Below, one piece after another: positions 33,966 to 44,109 of a stretch of DNA of 64,000 nt. Under the pieces are notes generated by a model. The model saw only the letters and a program-made list of their open reading frames with translations. It ran no database searches and had not been told where the DNA came from. Origin of the DNA: Acetobacter cibinongensis (lineage in GTDB: Bacteria; Pseudomonadota; Alphaproteobacteria; Acetobacterales; Acetobacteraceae). The position numbers and the translations under genes are program-made. Within the stretch, counting starts at the first letter, position 1; the number at the start of each line of letters is the position of its first letter. Location of the stretch: positions 209,735 to 273,734 of the forward strand of contig NZ_BAMV01000018.1 of NCBI RefSeq assembly GCF_000963925.1. Reading direction: 5' to 3'.

Positions 33966-36626
33966 TCAGATCTTCTGGTCTGATACCGGATGTTCCTGAT
34001 CAACCCCGTCAGCCTCGGACTCTTCCTCTTTATGAGGAATCAGCCCTTGGGCATTGTTACCCAGCAAAGTCCGGGCCGCGATACCCGGCTGCTCCGCTGG
34101 TTTGTCGGATAACGTCTGACCGGGCACAACCTTGACGGCACGCTCCCCTACTTCCCGCTTTTTACGCAGGTTCTCGATATTCTCCAGAACAACCGGATAT
34201 TCCTCCACCAAGCGGCGGAAGCGCGATGCACTGATAACCATGAAGTGCCCGAACTGTACCGCACGAATACTGGCCGGGCAGCGCTCGTTCCGGTAAGCGC
34301 CCAATGCGCCAATCAGATCTCCGGCCCCGTACCGGATATCGCGCTCTGCCACATGGGACTCAGCCAGACCCGCACTAATAAAATAGACTGTCCGCACTTT
34401 CTGCCCACGCCGTGCAATCAACTCCTGTGGCGCGACAAAACGCAGAGACGTGGTGGTTGCAAGATCATGCAACTCCGCCCCCGGCAGCCCCTTAAAGATT
34501 GCTGCGTTTTTCAAACGGCTTTCAATCCCGCTCCTCAGGTCAAAGCTGAGCGGCTTATCCAAACGGGTCCGGCGGCGCTCCAGCTCCTTCAGAAGCTCAC
34601 GGTTCAACTCATCACTAATGAGGGATTCAGAGAGAAGTGCATCATACTCCTCCCCCTCCAGACGCAGAACAATCTGGCGGAAAATACGGTTTTCCAGCGC
34701 TTCCGAATATCCGTGATAATGCAGACGCAAGGTTTCCAGCGCCTCGTTCAGCATCTTGCGCTGGCGCTGCAAAACCTCTGCAACAATTTCACCAATACGC
34801 GGGCCAAGCGTTGGCTCCAGCCGCTCACGCATGAAGCGGGTCAGGGAGATGGACACAAAATGCGCCACCATCAACATTTCAAACCGCTCGGCCATGCACA
34901 GCATAAGGGGGCGATCAATGCGCAACCGCTTATGCACCCACTGAGCTATCTTGAACCGCACAGACGGGCTTAGCCTGCGCCGCAACGCCCGCACATACCC
35001 TAGCCGCCCTTCCAGAATAGCCCCGTCAATGGCGGCCTCGCTGCTGCGAAGCAACGTTTCCATCACACGCCGGGATAAACCCTGAATACGGAACAGGTCC
35101 AGCAGCACGGAGCGTTCCTGACTGGCGATTGTCAACAGAGCCAGATTAACGCGCTGGGTGTCGCTCATTGCCGCGTCAAACTCGTTCGCGGACTGCTCTT
35201 CATCCGCCCGCCGGTCAATCTGCTGCAAGACGGGGCGCGTGGCATCGGTCGAGAAACCAAGCTCTTCACCCATTTTGGCAGCACGATCCCGCACCTTGTC
35301 CAGGCCGATACTGAGCACCTGATGGCGCATCGCTTCATCAATCGGGGAAAGTTTATCCAGCTTTAAGAACAGAACGAGAGAGCGAAGTGTCGTGCCGTTA
35401 AGCAGCAGCGTGATCAGCACGAAGCCCGTGGCAATAATACCAATAAAGTGTGCAACAGGCGTGGAAACACGCTCGTTTTCCGTTACGGCAAGAGCAAGTG
35501 CCAGCGTAATGGCCCCGCGCAAGCCCCCCCACACCATTGTCACCTTGAATGGTGTTGGAACAGGAGGTGACAGTTTGGTCATGGCCAAAAAGGGCAGCAA
35601 CCCAAACACAACCGCCCCACGCGCAGCCAGCCCCGCCACGCTGGCAATGAGAATGAGGACACAGTCCCATTTGGTCATGCCAACAAGAAGATGCGGCACC
35701 AGCATGGAGGCCAGAACGAACACCAAAGACCCTGCCCAGAAGACAAGCTGCTGCCAAAGCTGGGTCAGGAATGTCCATGTCTGTGGCCGGAAGGTTGAAG
35801 GACCATAAACGGAAAGCGTAAGGCCTGCGGCTGCCGTTGCCACTACCCCGGACACGCCCAGAAATTCATCAGAAATAATATACGCCACATAGGGCAGCGC
35901 CACGGTGAGCGTGATTTCTGCAGCAGGCGCGTTACCCAGTGCGGTAATCATCATCAGGGTTAATTGCCCGAACACCACCCCTACGATCAGTGCCCCGACA
36001 AAGGAGACAACGAAGGAGACTATGGCCTCCCCCGGATGAATGGCATGGTGCAGCGTGACAGAAGGCAGCAGAATGGAGAAGATGGAAATAGCGGCTGCAT
36101 CGTTCAGCAGGGCTTCCCCTTCCACAAGGCGCGTGAGTCGTGTAGCCGCCCCGATATCACGGAAAATACCGGCCACAGCAGACGGATCGGTGGTGGCCAC
36201 GATGGAGCCTAGCAACAGGCACACAACTAGCGGAACATCCGCAAACGGCTTAAGCGCAAACCCGATTGTTGCTGTTGAAACCACAACCGCCACAACAGCC
36301 AGAAGCAGCACAGTTCCTGTTTCATGCGCCAAACGCCTGACATCAATGGCCAGCGCGCCCTGAAAAACAAGGACAGGCAGGAAGATCAGCAGGAAGGCCT
36401 CGCTGTTGATCGGGAAATCAAGCAGCATTTCCGCAAGCCCGTTCAGGGCGGAAAAATGGGAGTTCCGGAGTGCGAAGTCAGCCAGACTACCAATAACAAT
36501 GCCGACAATAGCCAGCAGAACGGTTTCAGAAAGTTCCAGTCTGCGCGCAATAGGCTGCACTGCACTGACCACAACAAGCAAAAGACCAATGGCAAGCAGA
36601 ACCGCAGCCAGACCAGTTACCGCCAT
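33966..36626 (-). CDS. CPA1 Na+/H+ antiporter with cyclic-nucleotide-binding-like tail
   Basis: Protein of 886 residues. Residues about 1-420 form a cation:proton antiporter domain of some 12 helices: GSIVATTDPSAVAGIFRDIG and LVEGEALLNDAAA are the conserved ion-site segments, and MVWGGLRGAITLALALAV is the typical late helix. Residues about 420-690 are a helical cytosolic region, and about 695-820 resemble a CNMP-binding domain (GLPGAELHDLATTTSLRFVAPQ, YFISAGLAESHV, GDLIGALG). This is the layout of the plant SOS1 antiporter. It should export Na+ or K+ for protons, probably gated by the tail. Starts 336 bases from divergent fumC. Confidence 0.88.
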   Translation of the reverse strand: MAVTGLAAVLLAIGLLLVVVSAVQPIARRLELSETVLLAIVGIVIGSLADFALRNSHFSALNGLAEMLLDFPINSEAFLLIFLPVLVFQGALAIDVRRLAHETGTVLLLAVVAVVVSTATIGFALKPFADVPLVVCLLLGSIVATTDPSAVAGIFRDIGAATRLTRLVEGEALLNDAAAISIFSILLPSVTLHHAIHPGEAIVSFVVSFVGALIVGVVFGQLTLMMITALGNAPAAEITLTVALPYVAYIISDEFLGVSGVVATAAAGLTLSVYGPSTFRPQTWTFLTQLWQQLVFWAGSLVFVLASMLVPHLLVGMTKWDCVLILIASVAGLAARGAVVFGLLPFLAMTKLSPPVPTPFKVTMVWGGLRGAITLALALAVTENERVSTPVAHFIGIIATGFVLITLLLNGTTLRSLVLFLKLDKLSPIDEAMRHQVLSIGLDKVRDRAAKMGEELGFSTDATRPVLQQIDRRADEEQSANEFDAAMSDTQRVNLALLTIASQERSVLLDLFRIQGLSRRVMETLLRSSEAAIDGAILEGRLGYVRALRRRLSPSVRFKIAQWVHKRLRIDRPLMLCMAERFEMLMVAHFVSISLTRFMRERLEPTLGPRIGEIVAEVLQRQRKMLNEALETLRLHYHGYSEALENRIFRQIVLRLEGEEYDALLSESLISDELNRELLKELERRRTRLDKPLSFDLRSGIESRLKNAAIFKGLPGAELHDLATTTSLRFVAPQELIARRGQKVRTVYFISAGLAESHVAERDIRYGAGDLIGALGAYRNERCPASIRAVQFGHFMVISASRFRRLVEEYPVVLENIENLRKKREVGERAVKVVPGQTLSDKPAEQPGIAARTLLGNNAQGLIPHKEEESEADGVDQEHPVSDQKI

Positions 36627-36962
36627 ACTTCCCCAGCCCTTCCGTACTCACATTCTTATTGCTCTTCTCTCACTACCCCTTAACCGCCTGTTGCGGCACC
36701 AAAATGGCGGGCTGGAAGATTTTATTGTCAAACTTGTAGCATTGACCGATCGGTCAGACCACACCGTATCCTCATAATTTCACAGCTTTATCCTTATTTC
36801 GGGCCATTCTGGTCATGATACGGGGTCAACGCATCACAACCCCATAGGTCGCTGAGTTGTGAGAAGTTTTTTTGCGCGTCATGCTCAACACTACAGGGTG
36901 CCGCTCCTCTTCCCCATCACGCTGCTGAGTCACTCTTTCCTGCATTCATGAAGGACCAAGAC
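36627..36962. other. Divergent promoter region of antiporter and fumC
   Basis: 336 bases without a gene. It contains a perfect 14-bp palindrome at 36743-36756, annotated separately. No other element recognised. Confidence 0.45.
36743..36756. promoter_or_regulatory. TetR-type operator-like palindrome
   Basis: TGACCGATCGGTCA reads the same on both strands. The ACCGATCGGT core with flanking TGA/TCA is a frequent operator form for TetR-family repressors. It lies between the divergent antiporter and fumC genes; no TetR gene is in the window. Confidence 0.45.
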
Positions 36963-38411
<1,449 letters not shown>

Positions 38412-38450
38412 CGTCTTTTCCGCAGGCTCAAACACCAGTAAGGTAGTCTT

Positions 38451-38630
38451 ATGAAACCTGCCTTGTACCGCCTTGTCGCCCTGAGCGGCCTGATTATCCT
38501 AAGTGCTCTCAGCCTGAGCGCCTGCGCTGACAACCATACGCAGAATAATTTCTATCACCCCCACAAACATCACGGTCAACGCACACCCGGTTGGTACAAA
38601 CCACCGGGCGACATGCAGCCATCACGCTAA
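38451..38630 (+). CDS. Small predicted lipoprotein (59 aa)
   Basis: Short frame beginning MKPALYRLVALSGL with a hydrophobic stretch ending in the lipobox LSAC (Cys at residue 25). The mature part of about 35 residues is rich in His, Asn and Pro (HPHKHHGQ), which could bind metal, but no family is recognised. AAGG precedes the ATG. It follows fumC by 39 bases and precedes the next small gene by 17, so all may share a transcript. Confidence 0.65.
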   Translation: MKPALYRLVALSGLIILSALSLSACADNHTQNNFYHPHKHHGQRTPGWYKPPGDMQPSR

Positions 38631-38647
38631 AGTAGGAAATGTCATCC

Positions 38648-38800
38648 ATGGCAGGTCGGCTCGTACGGCTCGGTGTCGTTATTGCAACGCTTATTATGGG
38701 ACTGTTTGTACTGGGCTCGCTGTACAAAAACTTCTCTCACCTTCAGGCGCCTCCTGCGGCGGATGCCCCGGTCGATCATGCGCCACCCACGCAGCAGTAA
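38648..38800 (+). CDS. Small single-helix membrane protein (50 aa)
   Basis: Fifty residues, MAGRLVRLGVVIATLIMGLF and so on, with one predicted membrane helix at about residues 7-25 and a Pro/Ala-rich tail ending PPTQQ. AGGA lies about nine bases before this ATG; an ATG nine bases earlier is also in frame. Its last 23 bases overlap the predicted start of the binding-protein gene in another frame. No known family. Confidence 0.55.
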   Translation: MAGRLVRLGVVIATLIMGLFVLGSLYKNFSHLQAPPAADAPVDHAPPTQQ

Positions 38801-40505
38801 GGGAGAGTGTGGCACACGCGTCTGGCGTTTCTGCACAGCCCTTATTGCCTGCCTCCCACTCGCTTTCCCCTTAAACGCCAGCAGCGCTGATACACCAGAC
38901 AGCCTGCTTTCCGCGCATCGCGGCGGCACGCTACAGCTTGTTGCGGCTGCTTCCGGCGGTACACTGGACCCACAGATCAACTATAGCGGCAAATATATTA
39001 ACCTGTTTGCTGTGGTGTATGACGGTCTGGCCACCTTCAAAAAGGTGCGCGGGGCGGACGGAAACATCGTGGTGCCAGATCTGGCTGAAAACCTCCCGAC
39101 ACCCGAGGATGGTGGCCTAACCTATAAATTCACGTTACGGCCCGACATTCATTTCTCCAACGGACAGCTTCTGACGACAGCAGATGTTACGGCGTCCATT
39201 CGGCGTATCTTTAAAGTAGGTTCGCCTACCGCCGGGTCATTTTATTCTGCCATTGTGGGCGCAGAGGCCTGTTTGCGTACTCCCGCCACATGCACACTAA
39301 AAGGCGGACTGGAAGAAGACCCCATCCGACGAACCGTCACATTTCACTTGACAAAACCTGATACCGAATTCTTGCAGAAACTGGCATTCACCCATGCCGT
39401 TATTTTGCCAGCCAACACGCCTGAGCACGATGTGGGCAATACGCCCATCCCCAGCACTGGCCCCTATACCATTACATCTTACGACCCGAATAAAAGCCTG
39501 CGGCTTTCTCGCAACCCGGCATTCCGTCAATGGAGTGCGGACGCCCAGCCCGATGGCTACCCGGATGCAATAGACTACAGTTTTGGCATCCCGGATGAAG
39601 CAGCCGTTACGGCTGTTGAAAATGGCCAGTTCGACTGGATGGCAGACGACATTCCAATGGACAGATTGGGTGAACTTGGCAGCCGCTTTACCGCGCAGAC
39701 CCATGTTATGCCCCACGCGGCCATGTATTTCCTGCCCATGAACGTCAATATCCCGCCGTTTAACGTGCTTAAGGCCCGTCAGGCGGTGAATTACGCGGTA
39801 AACCGCAAGGCTATGGTCATTTTTTACGGCGGCCCCGGTGTTGCACGGCCCTTATGCGGCATGTTGCCGTCCTCTCTGCCTGCAGCAACAGATTTCTGTT
39901 ATTATACAAAGGGTGCATCACCTGAGCATCCGGCAGCAGTCTGGCAGGCTCCAGACCTTGAGAAAGCCAAACAGCTTGTGCGGGAAAGTGGCACGGCTGG
40001 GCAGAAAGTCACGCTGGTGGTGGGCAATACCAGCGTTGATATGGCCATGGGCGTATGGGTACGTGACATGCTGCAAACCCTTGGTTACCAAACCACGGTT
40101 CGTCCTTTAAGCACCTCGCTCGCCTTTAACTATATGCAGAACACCAGTAACCATGTGCAAATTGCCTTGAAAGACTGGTCGGCTGATTATCCCTCCCCCT
40201 CCAATTTTCTGGATGATCTGCTGGGTTGTGAAAACTTCCATCCCAATTCAGACAGTTCCATCAACATTCCCGGCTTCTGTAACCAGACCATTCAGGGCTT
40301 GATGGACCGCGCCAAAACGGATGTCACATTATCCAGCGCTGAAACCGAAGCATTATGGCGTCAGGCAGATCGTCTGGTCATGGAGCAAGCCCCGGCTGCG
40401 CCGTTGATTGAAAAAGATACTGTTGTGCTGACATCTGCCAGACTGGGTAATTTTTTCTACACCACAGTCAACCAGCTTTTCTTTTCTCAAGTCTGGGTCC
40501 GCTAA
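38778..40505 (+). CDS. ABC-type peptide solute-binding protein (SBP family 5)
   Basis: About 575 residues with a signal peptide (charged start, hydrophobic ALIACLPLAFPL, cleavage after ASSA). The mature part has the SBP_bac_5 pattern: GGTLQLVAAASGGTLDPQ, NLFAVVYDGL, LTYKFTLRPDIHFSNGQLLTTADVTASIRR, then GTGPYTI-like STGPYTI and ARQAVNYAVNRKAM. Such proteins deliver oligopeptides, nickel or glycosides to ABC permeases, but no permease or ATPase is nearby. Start choice is weak: the ATG at 38778 has no clear ribosome site and may depend on coupling with the preceding small gene. The frame is open to 38673. Confidence 0.82.
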   Translation: MRHPRSSKGECGTRVWRFCTALIACLPLAFPLNASSADTPDSLLSAHRGGTLQLVAAASGGTLDPQINYSGKYINLFAVVYDGLATFKKVRGADGNIVVPDLAENLPTPEDGGLTYKFTLRPDIHFSNGQLLTTADVTASIRRIFKVGSPTAGSFYSAIVGAEACLRTPATCTLKGGLEEDPIRRTVTFHLTKPDTEFLQKLAFTHAVILPANTPEHDVGNTPIPSTGPYTITSYDPNKSLRLSRNPAFRQWSADAQPDGYPDAIDYSFGIPDEAAVTAVENGQFDWMADDIPMDRLGELGSRFTAQTHVMPHAAMYFLPMNVNIPPFNVLKARQAVNYAVNRKAMVIFYGGPGVARPLCGMLPSSLPAATDFCYYTKGASPEHPAAVWQAPDLEKAKQLVRESGTAGQKVTLVVGNTSVDMAMGVWVRDMLQTLGYQTTVRPLSTSLAFNYMQNTSNHVQIALKDWSADYPSPSNFLDDLLGCENFHPNSDSSINIPGFCNQTIQGLMDRAKTDVTLSSAETEALWRQADRLVMEQAPAAPLIEKDTVVLTSARLGNFFYTTVNQLFFSQVWVR

Positions 40506-40518
40506 CGCCCGCACTCGG

Positions 40519-40566
40519 TTTATCCACAGAATCTGTGGATGAAATAAGGGACAAGTACGGGACTAT
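40519..40566 (+). repeat. 48-bp direct repeat, copy 1, with inverted DnaA-box-like 9-mers
   Basis: Contains TTATCCACA (the E. coli DnaA consensus) and, five bases on, TGTGGATGA facing it; ATCCACAGAATCTGTGGAT is a perfect palindrome around one base. Copy 2 is at 42446; by eye 39 of 48 positions agree, the first 22 and last 10 perfectly. Confidence 0.75.
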
Positions 40567-40757
40567 TGGTGCACGACACCGCATAACCTTCCGCGCCATA
40601 CGGAAGGTCCTACTAAAATCCTTCACAGGACCTCAGCTTTTGCGCACATCCGGTGAGCAGTAGCGGCAACTGGCAGAGCCATGCCGCCTATGATACGGGA
40701 AAGCCTCTGTGGGGTTGCGTTTATGCCCTCTCTCGATCGGGATTAGTATTCTTTCCA

Positions 40758-42428
40758 ATGCATGAAACGCTTCTTGCCCTGTCACTGCTGGCCATTACAG
40801 GCATAACGGGCATTGTTGCCCGGGTGCTCAGGCTGCATATCCCCATGCCGCTTCTGCAAATTGCCGCCGGGGCGGCGGCTGGCCTGGCGGGCATGAATGT
40901 GGGGCTGGATAACAACCTGTTTCTGCTGCTGTTCATTGCGCCGCTTTTGTTTGTTGATGCCTACCGCATTCCCATGCGTGAATTTGGTGAATTACGGCAT
41001 ATCATTGCCGCCATGGCTATTGGGCTCGTGTTACTCGTAACACTTGGCGGCGGCTACTTTGTGCATTGGCTTATTCCTGCGGTGTCTCTTGCTGCGGCCT
41101 TTGCCTTGGCAGGTGCACTCTCCCCAACCGATGCCATTTCGGTTTCCGGCATTTTACGCGGCGGTCGTGTGCCGCCCCGGCTGCTGTATCTGCTGGGTGG
41201 AGAAGCCCTGCTGAACGATGCATCCGGTCTGGTCTGCTTCAAATTTGCGGTCGCCGCTGCCACCACCGGCCTGTTTTCGCTCAAAGCGGCTTCGGCCAAC
41301 TTTGTCTGGGTTGCCGTGGGCGGTGTTTTAACAGGCATCGCCATTGGCCTGATCAGCAGCAAACTGGAAATTTTCCTGCTGCGGCGTGGATATGATGACC
41401 CGCCAAGCCACGCTCTTTTGGCCTTGATGCTGCCTTTTGCCGTTTATCTGGCCGCAGAAGCACTTGAAACATCCGGCATTCTGGCCGTTGTGGCTGGCGG
41501 CATGACCATCCGCCTGAGCGGCGTTATGAATGAGACACAAATAGAAACCCGTATGCGCGCCACAGCCATATGGGACATGGTGTCTTTCTCACTCAACGGG
41601 CTGGTCTTTCTACTTCTGGGGCTTCAGCTTCCCCACCTTGTTCACAAAGCACAGCTCATCATGCAATCCTCTGGTGATCTGTCCTTGTGGACCGTCCTCC
41701 TTGCCATTCTTGGCTTGCAAGCAGTTATGACCCTCATTCGGCTTGTCTGGGTGACTGGCTCCGCCTTTATTCGGCAAATCACAGCCCGTATTCGGCATCA
41801 CGCCTGTGTGGTGCCAAGCTGGGGCGAAAAACTGGTGCTTGCACTCGCCGGTACACGCGGCACCATAACCCTTGCGGCTATCCTCACCCTTCCCTCAGAA
41901 GCAGACTTTCCGCAACGTGACCTGCTGATCACGATTGCTGCGGGGGTCATTATCAGTTCCCTGCTTCTGGCCAGCTTGTTCCTTCCCCTTGCCCTTCGGT
42001 TATTACCGCCCCCATCACAGGTCAGCACTCCACAGCAGGAGTTGGATGATACTCGTCTGGCTCTGGTCAACACAGCCCTGACCATTTTGAAAAACGAAAC
42101 CACACGCAGCAAAACCGACCCCGCAACAAGTACGGACGCCCCTGAAATTGCCCATGCCGTCCCGCTGTTGTTGCAGGAATTTCAGGAATTACAGCAGACA
42201 CTGGATAGCAAACAGCCAGACCCCGGCAGCACACGCGAATTGTCTGTCAAAAACCGTCGGGCGGAAGTGGCCATAAGACTGCGCATTATTCGCGCACAGC
42301 GCAAAACCCTCCGTGAGTTTCTGCACGACCGGAAAATTAATGATGAGACAGAACGTGTCCTGTCCCGCCAGATTGATGTGCACGAGCAGGAACTTATTAA
42401 TGAGGCCGCCGCCCTGCCCCATGCTTAA
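40758..42428 (+). CDS. CPA1-type Na+/H+ antiporter
   Basis: Inner-membrane cation:proton antiporter of 556 residues with about 12 helices, similar to the YjcE/NhaP group. Conserved ion-site segments are ALAGALSPTDAISVSGIL and LLGGEALLNDASGLVCF; LALAGTRGTITLAAIL is the late conserved helix. The cytosolic C-terminus (about 130 residues) is charged and helical, with no nucleotide-binding domain, unlike the antiporter at 33966. The start MHETLLALS was preferred because it opens directly into helix 1; the frame extends 105 bases upstream. The gene sits exactly between two copies of a 48-bp repeat. Confidence 0.88.
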   Translation: MHETLLALSLLAITGITGIVARVLRLHIPMPLLQIAAGAAAGLAGMNVGLDNNLFLLLFIAPLLFVDAYRIPMREFGELRHIIAAMAIGLVLLVTLGGGYFVHWLIPAVSLAAAFALAGALSPTDAISVSGILRGGRVPPRLLYLLGGEALLNDASGLVCFKFAVAAATTGLFSLKAASANFVWVAVGGVLTGIAIGLISSKLEIFLLRRGYDDPPSHALLALMLPFAVYLAAEALETSGILAVVAGGMTIRLSGVMNETQIETRMRATAIWDMVSFSLNGLVFLLLGLQLPHLVHKAQLIMQSSGDLSLWTVLLAILGLQAVMTLIRLVWVTGSAFIRQITARIRHHACVVPSWGEKLVLALAGTRGTITLAAILTLPSEADFPQRDLLITIAAGVIISSLLLASLFLPLALRLLPPPSQVSTPQQELDDTRLALVNTALTILKNETTRSKTDPATSTDAPEIAHAVPLLLQEFQELQQTLDSKQPDPGSTRELSVKNRRAEVAIRLRIIRAQRKTLREFLHDRKINDETERVLSRQIDVHEQELINEAAALPHA

Positions 42429-42445
42429 TCCTCCACCGCGTCTTC

Positions 42446-42493
42446 TTTATCCACAGAATCTGTGGATAGGCTGTGGGATAACAACGGGACTAT
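42446..42493 (+). repeat. 48-bp direct repeat, copy 2, with inverted DnaA-box-like 9-mers
   Basis: Begins 18 bases after the antiporter stop. It repeats the 22-base palindromic core of copy 1 exactly, followed by ACGGGACTAT at the same spacing. TTATCCACA and TGTGGATAG face each other. Confidence 0.75.
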
Positions 42494-42568
42494 CGTTTGA
42501 ACACTACGAATGAGTCCCTTAAAACGGCTAAATTCTGCCAAAAACTCTCTGGGGATACTGACGGAGCG

Positions 42569-43501
42569 TTACTCTTCTGGCCGGATGGTCCGCATAATGT
42601 AATCCCGCACAAAATCAGCCACCGGGCTGTGATTCTTGTCCTTTGCCCACACAATCCCGCTTTCCAGCTCCATTTCCGGCAGGAACCTCATATTGGGCGG
42701 CATGTTGGAGACATGCCCTATCTGCTCATGCATGGACAACGTCAAAAGCCCATACCCTCCCGTCAGCGCCACAATTTCCCGCGCCCCCATGGGAGAGTTC
42801 ATCTCCACAATAGTTTGGGGCATCTCAAGACCGTGCGCTAGAATAAGCGCCTCAAACCGGTCACGCATGGCTAAACCCTGTACGGGCAAAACCCAAGGCT
42901 TTTCCACAAAAGAGTCCCATTTTTCAATTACTTCCGGCATGTCATGTAGGGACTGAATAGAGGCTACAAAACATTTGTCGGTTTTCAACATGTGGGACTG
43001 CAATCGGTCATGGTGATTAAGACCGGATAAATTAACCAGTATAAAATCAAGCTCATTCCGCTCCATACTGGTAATAAGCTGCCGCCTATCACCATATTCG
43101 AGGGATATTTTAATATTAGGCGTGTTTTTTATAATATCCGCAACACACTGGGCTATTTCTCTATTTAATGAGGGAGCCTGAAACCCGATACGCACCCGGC
43201 CCTGCACACTGCTATTGAGCACAGAAAGGTCATACATCAGGTTCTTAAGCTCGGAATCAATCCGTCTACCGGCAGTAACAACACGCTGGCATAGCGTATT
43301 GGGCAACATGCCATTATTGCTTCTATGAAACAGCTTGACCCCAACCAGATCTTCCAGTTCCAGGCACGCTTTAGAAATAGCGGTAGGGGTCACCCCAATA
43401 TGTTGGGCCGCCAATCTGAGATTTTTTGTTGTTGCTAGAGTGTCAATAATTCTAAAATGGCGCAGTTTCATATGAACGCGCAGGTCAGCTTTTATTGGCA
43501 T
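42569..43501 (-). CDS. LysR family transcriptional regulator
   Basis: Regulator of 310 residues from the chosen ATG. The winged helix-turn-helix is visible as LRHFRIIDTLATTKNLRLAAQHIGVTPTAISKACLELED, followed by the effector-binding domain with GRVRIGFQAPSLNREIAQ. Its DNA target and ligand are unknown; nearest candidates for control are the divergent or adjacent antiporter genes. None of the possible starts (43567, 43501, 43471) has a good ribosome site. The gene is more AT-rich in its 5' half than its neighbours. Confidence 0.85.
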   Translation of the reverse strand: MPIKADLRVHMKLRHFRIIDTLATTKNLRLAAQHIGVTPTAISKACLELEDLVGVKLFHRSNNGMLPNTLCQRVVTAGRRIDSELKNLMYDLSVLNSSVQGRVRIGFQAPSLNREIAQCVADIIKNTPNIKISLEYGDRRQLITSMERNELDFILVNLSGLNHHDRLQSHMLKTDKCFVASIQSLHDMPEVIEKWDSFVEKPWVLPVQGLAMRDRFEALILAHGLEMPQTIVEMNSPMGAREIVALTGGYGLLTLSMHEQIGHVSNMPPNMRFLPEMELESGIVWAKDKNHSPVADFVRDYIMRTIRPEE

Positions 43502-44063
43502 CAGGCCGTCCATTTGCTTAGAGCAGTCCCAAACCCCAAAACATCGCCCCGCAGGGTGTGCTTCCATTTAAAAACGGTAAATCCGTGGGATTAGGTAAAA
43601 TAACTATATTTGAGTTTTTAATATTTTCAATAAACATTCCATAATGTTAATAAAATTAATTCCCGTTTCATTTTTATTTATTTAATTTTCAATCCCACTA
43701 AGGTTTTTTAGTATTTTAGAAAATAAACGGTTCTTAATCTGTTTATCTGTACAGAAATAACACTCACAGTCTTCAGCTTTGCCTGACAGTATTATGCCTA
43801 CAGCGCCTGTTGAACTTAGGCTCATTATCGCAGCCTGACAGCAGAACAAATGACCCCTCCCTGCCCGACACAGTAAGGCAGTCTTTCCCAAACCATGAGA
43901 TAGCACTTTAAGTTTTTATAAACCCAGATTGAAAATGATATCTGCATGCGACTTCTGGTCAGCACCAAAGCCATAAAGCTCTTGGGTCTATTGGACCGTG
44001 ACTTACCATGCGCTGGCACGCACGACACAAGATCAGCGTATCTGTAGCAGAATAATATTTGAG
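43502..44063. other. AT-rich intergenic region without a supported gene
   Basis: About 560 bases upstream of the LysR gene. The part nearest LysR is very AT-rich and probably contains its promoter. Short open frames on the minus strand (74 and 85 codons) show no ribosome site, family pattern or coding signature. Confidence 0.45.
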
Positions 44064-44101
44064 CAAAAAAATCCCCCGACACCTTCTGAATGTCGGGGGT
44101 T
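44064..44101 (-). terminator. Terminator after pheT
   Basis: Nine-base arms CCCCCGACA/TGTCGGGGG, followed on the minus strand by a run of seven T. Confidence 0.93.
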
Positions 44102-44109
44102 GTCTACCT

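Noticed and set aside
41300..41400. Possible second frame or insertion inside the antiporter gene
   Set aside because: The antiporter frame is continuous with regular helices through this stretch.
43682..44082. Two leftward open frames of 74 and 85 codons between the LysR gene and pheT
   Set aside because: No ribosome site, no family pattern, Cys- and Ser-rich random-like composition; they overlap each other in different frames.
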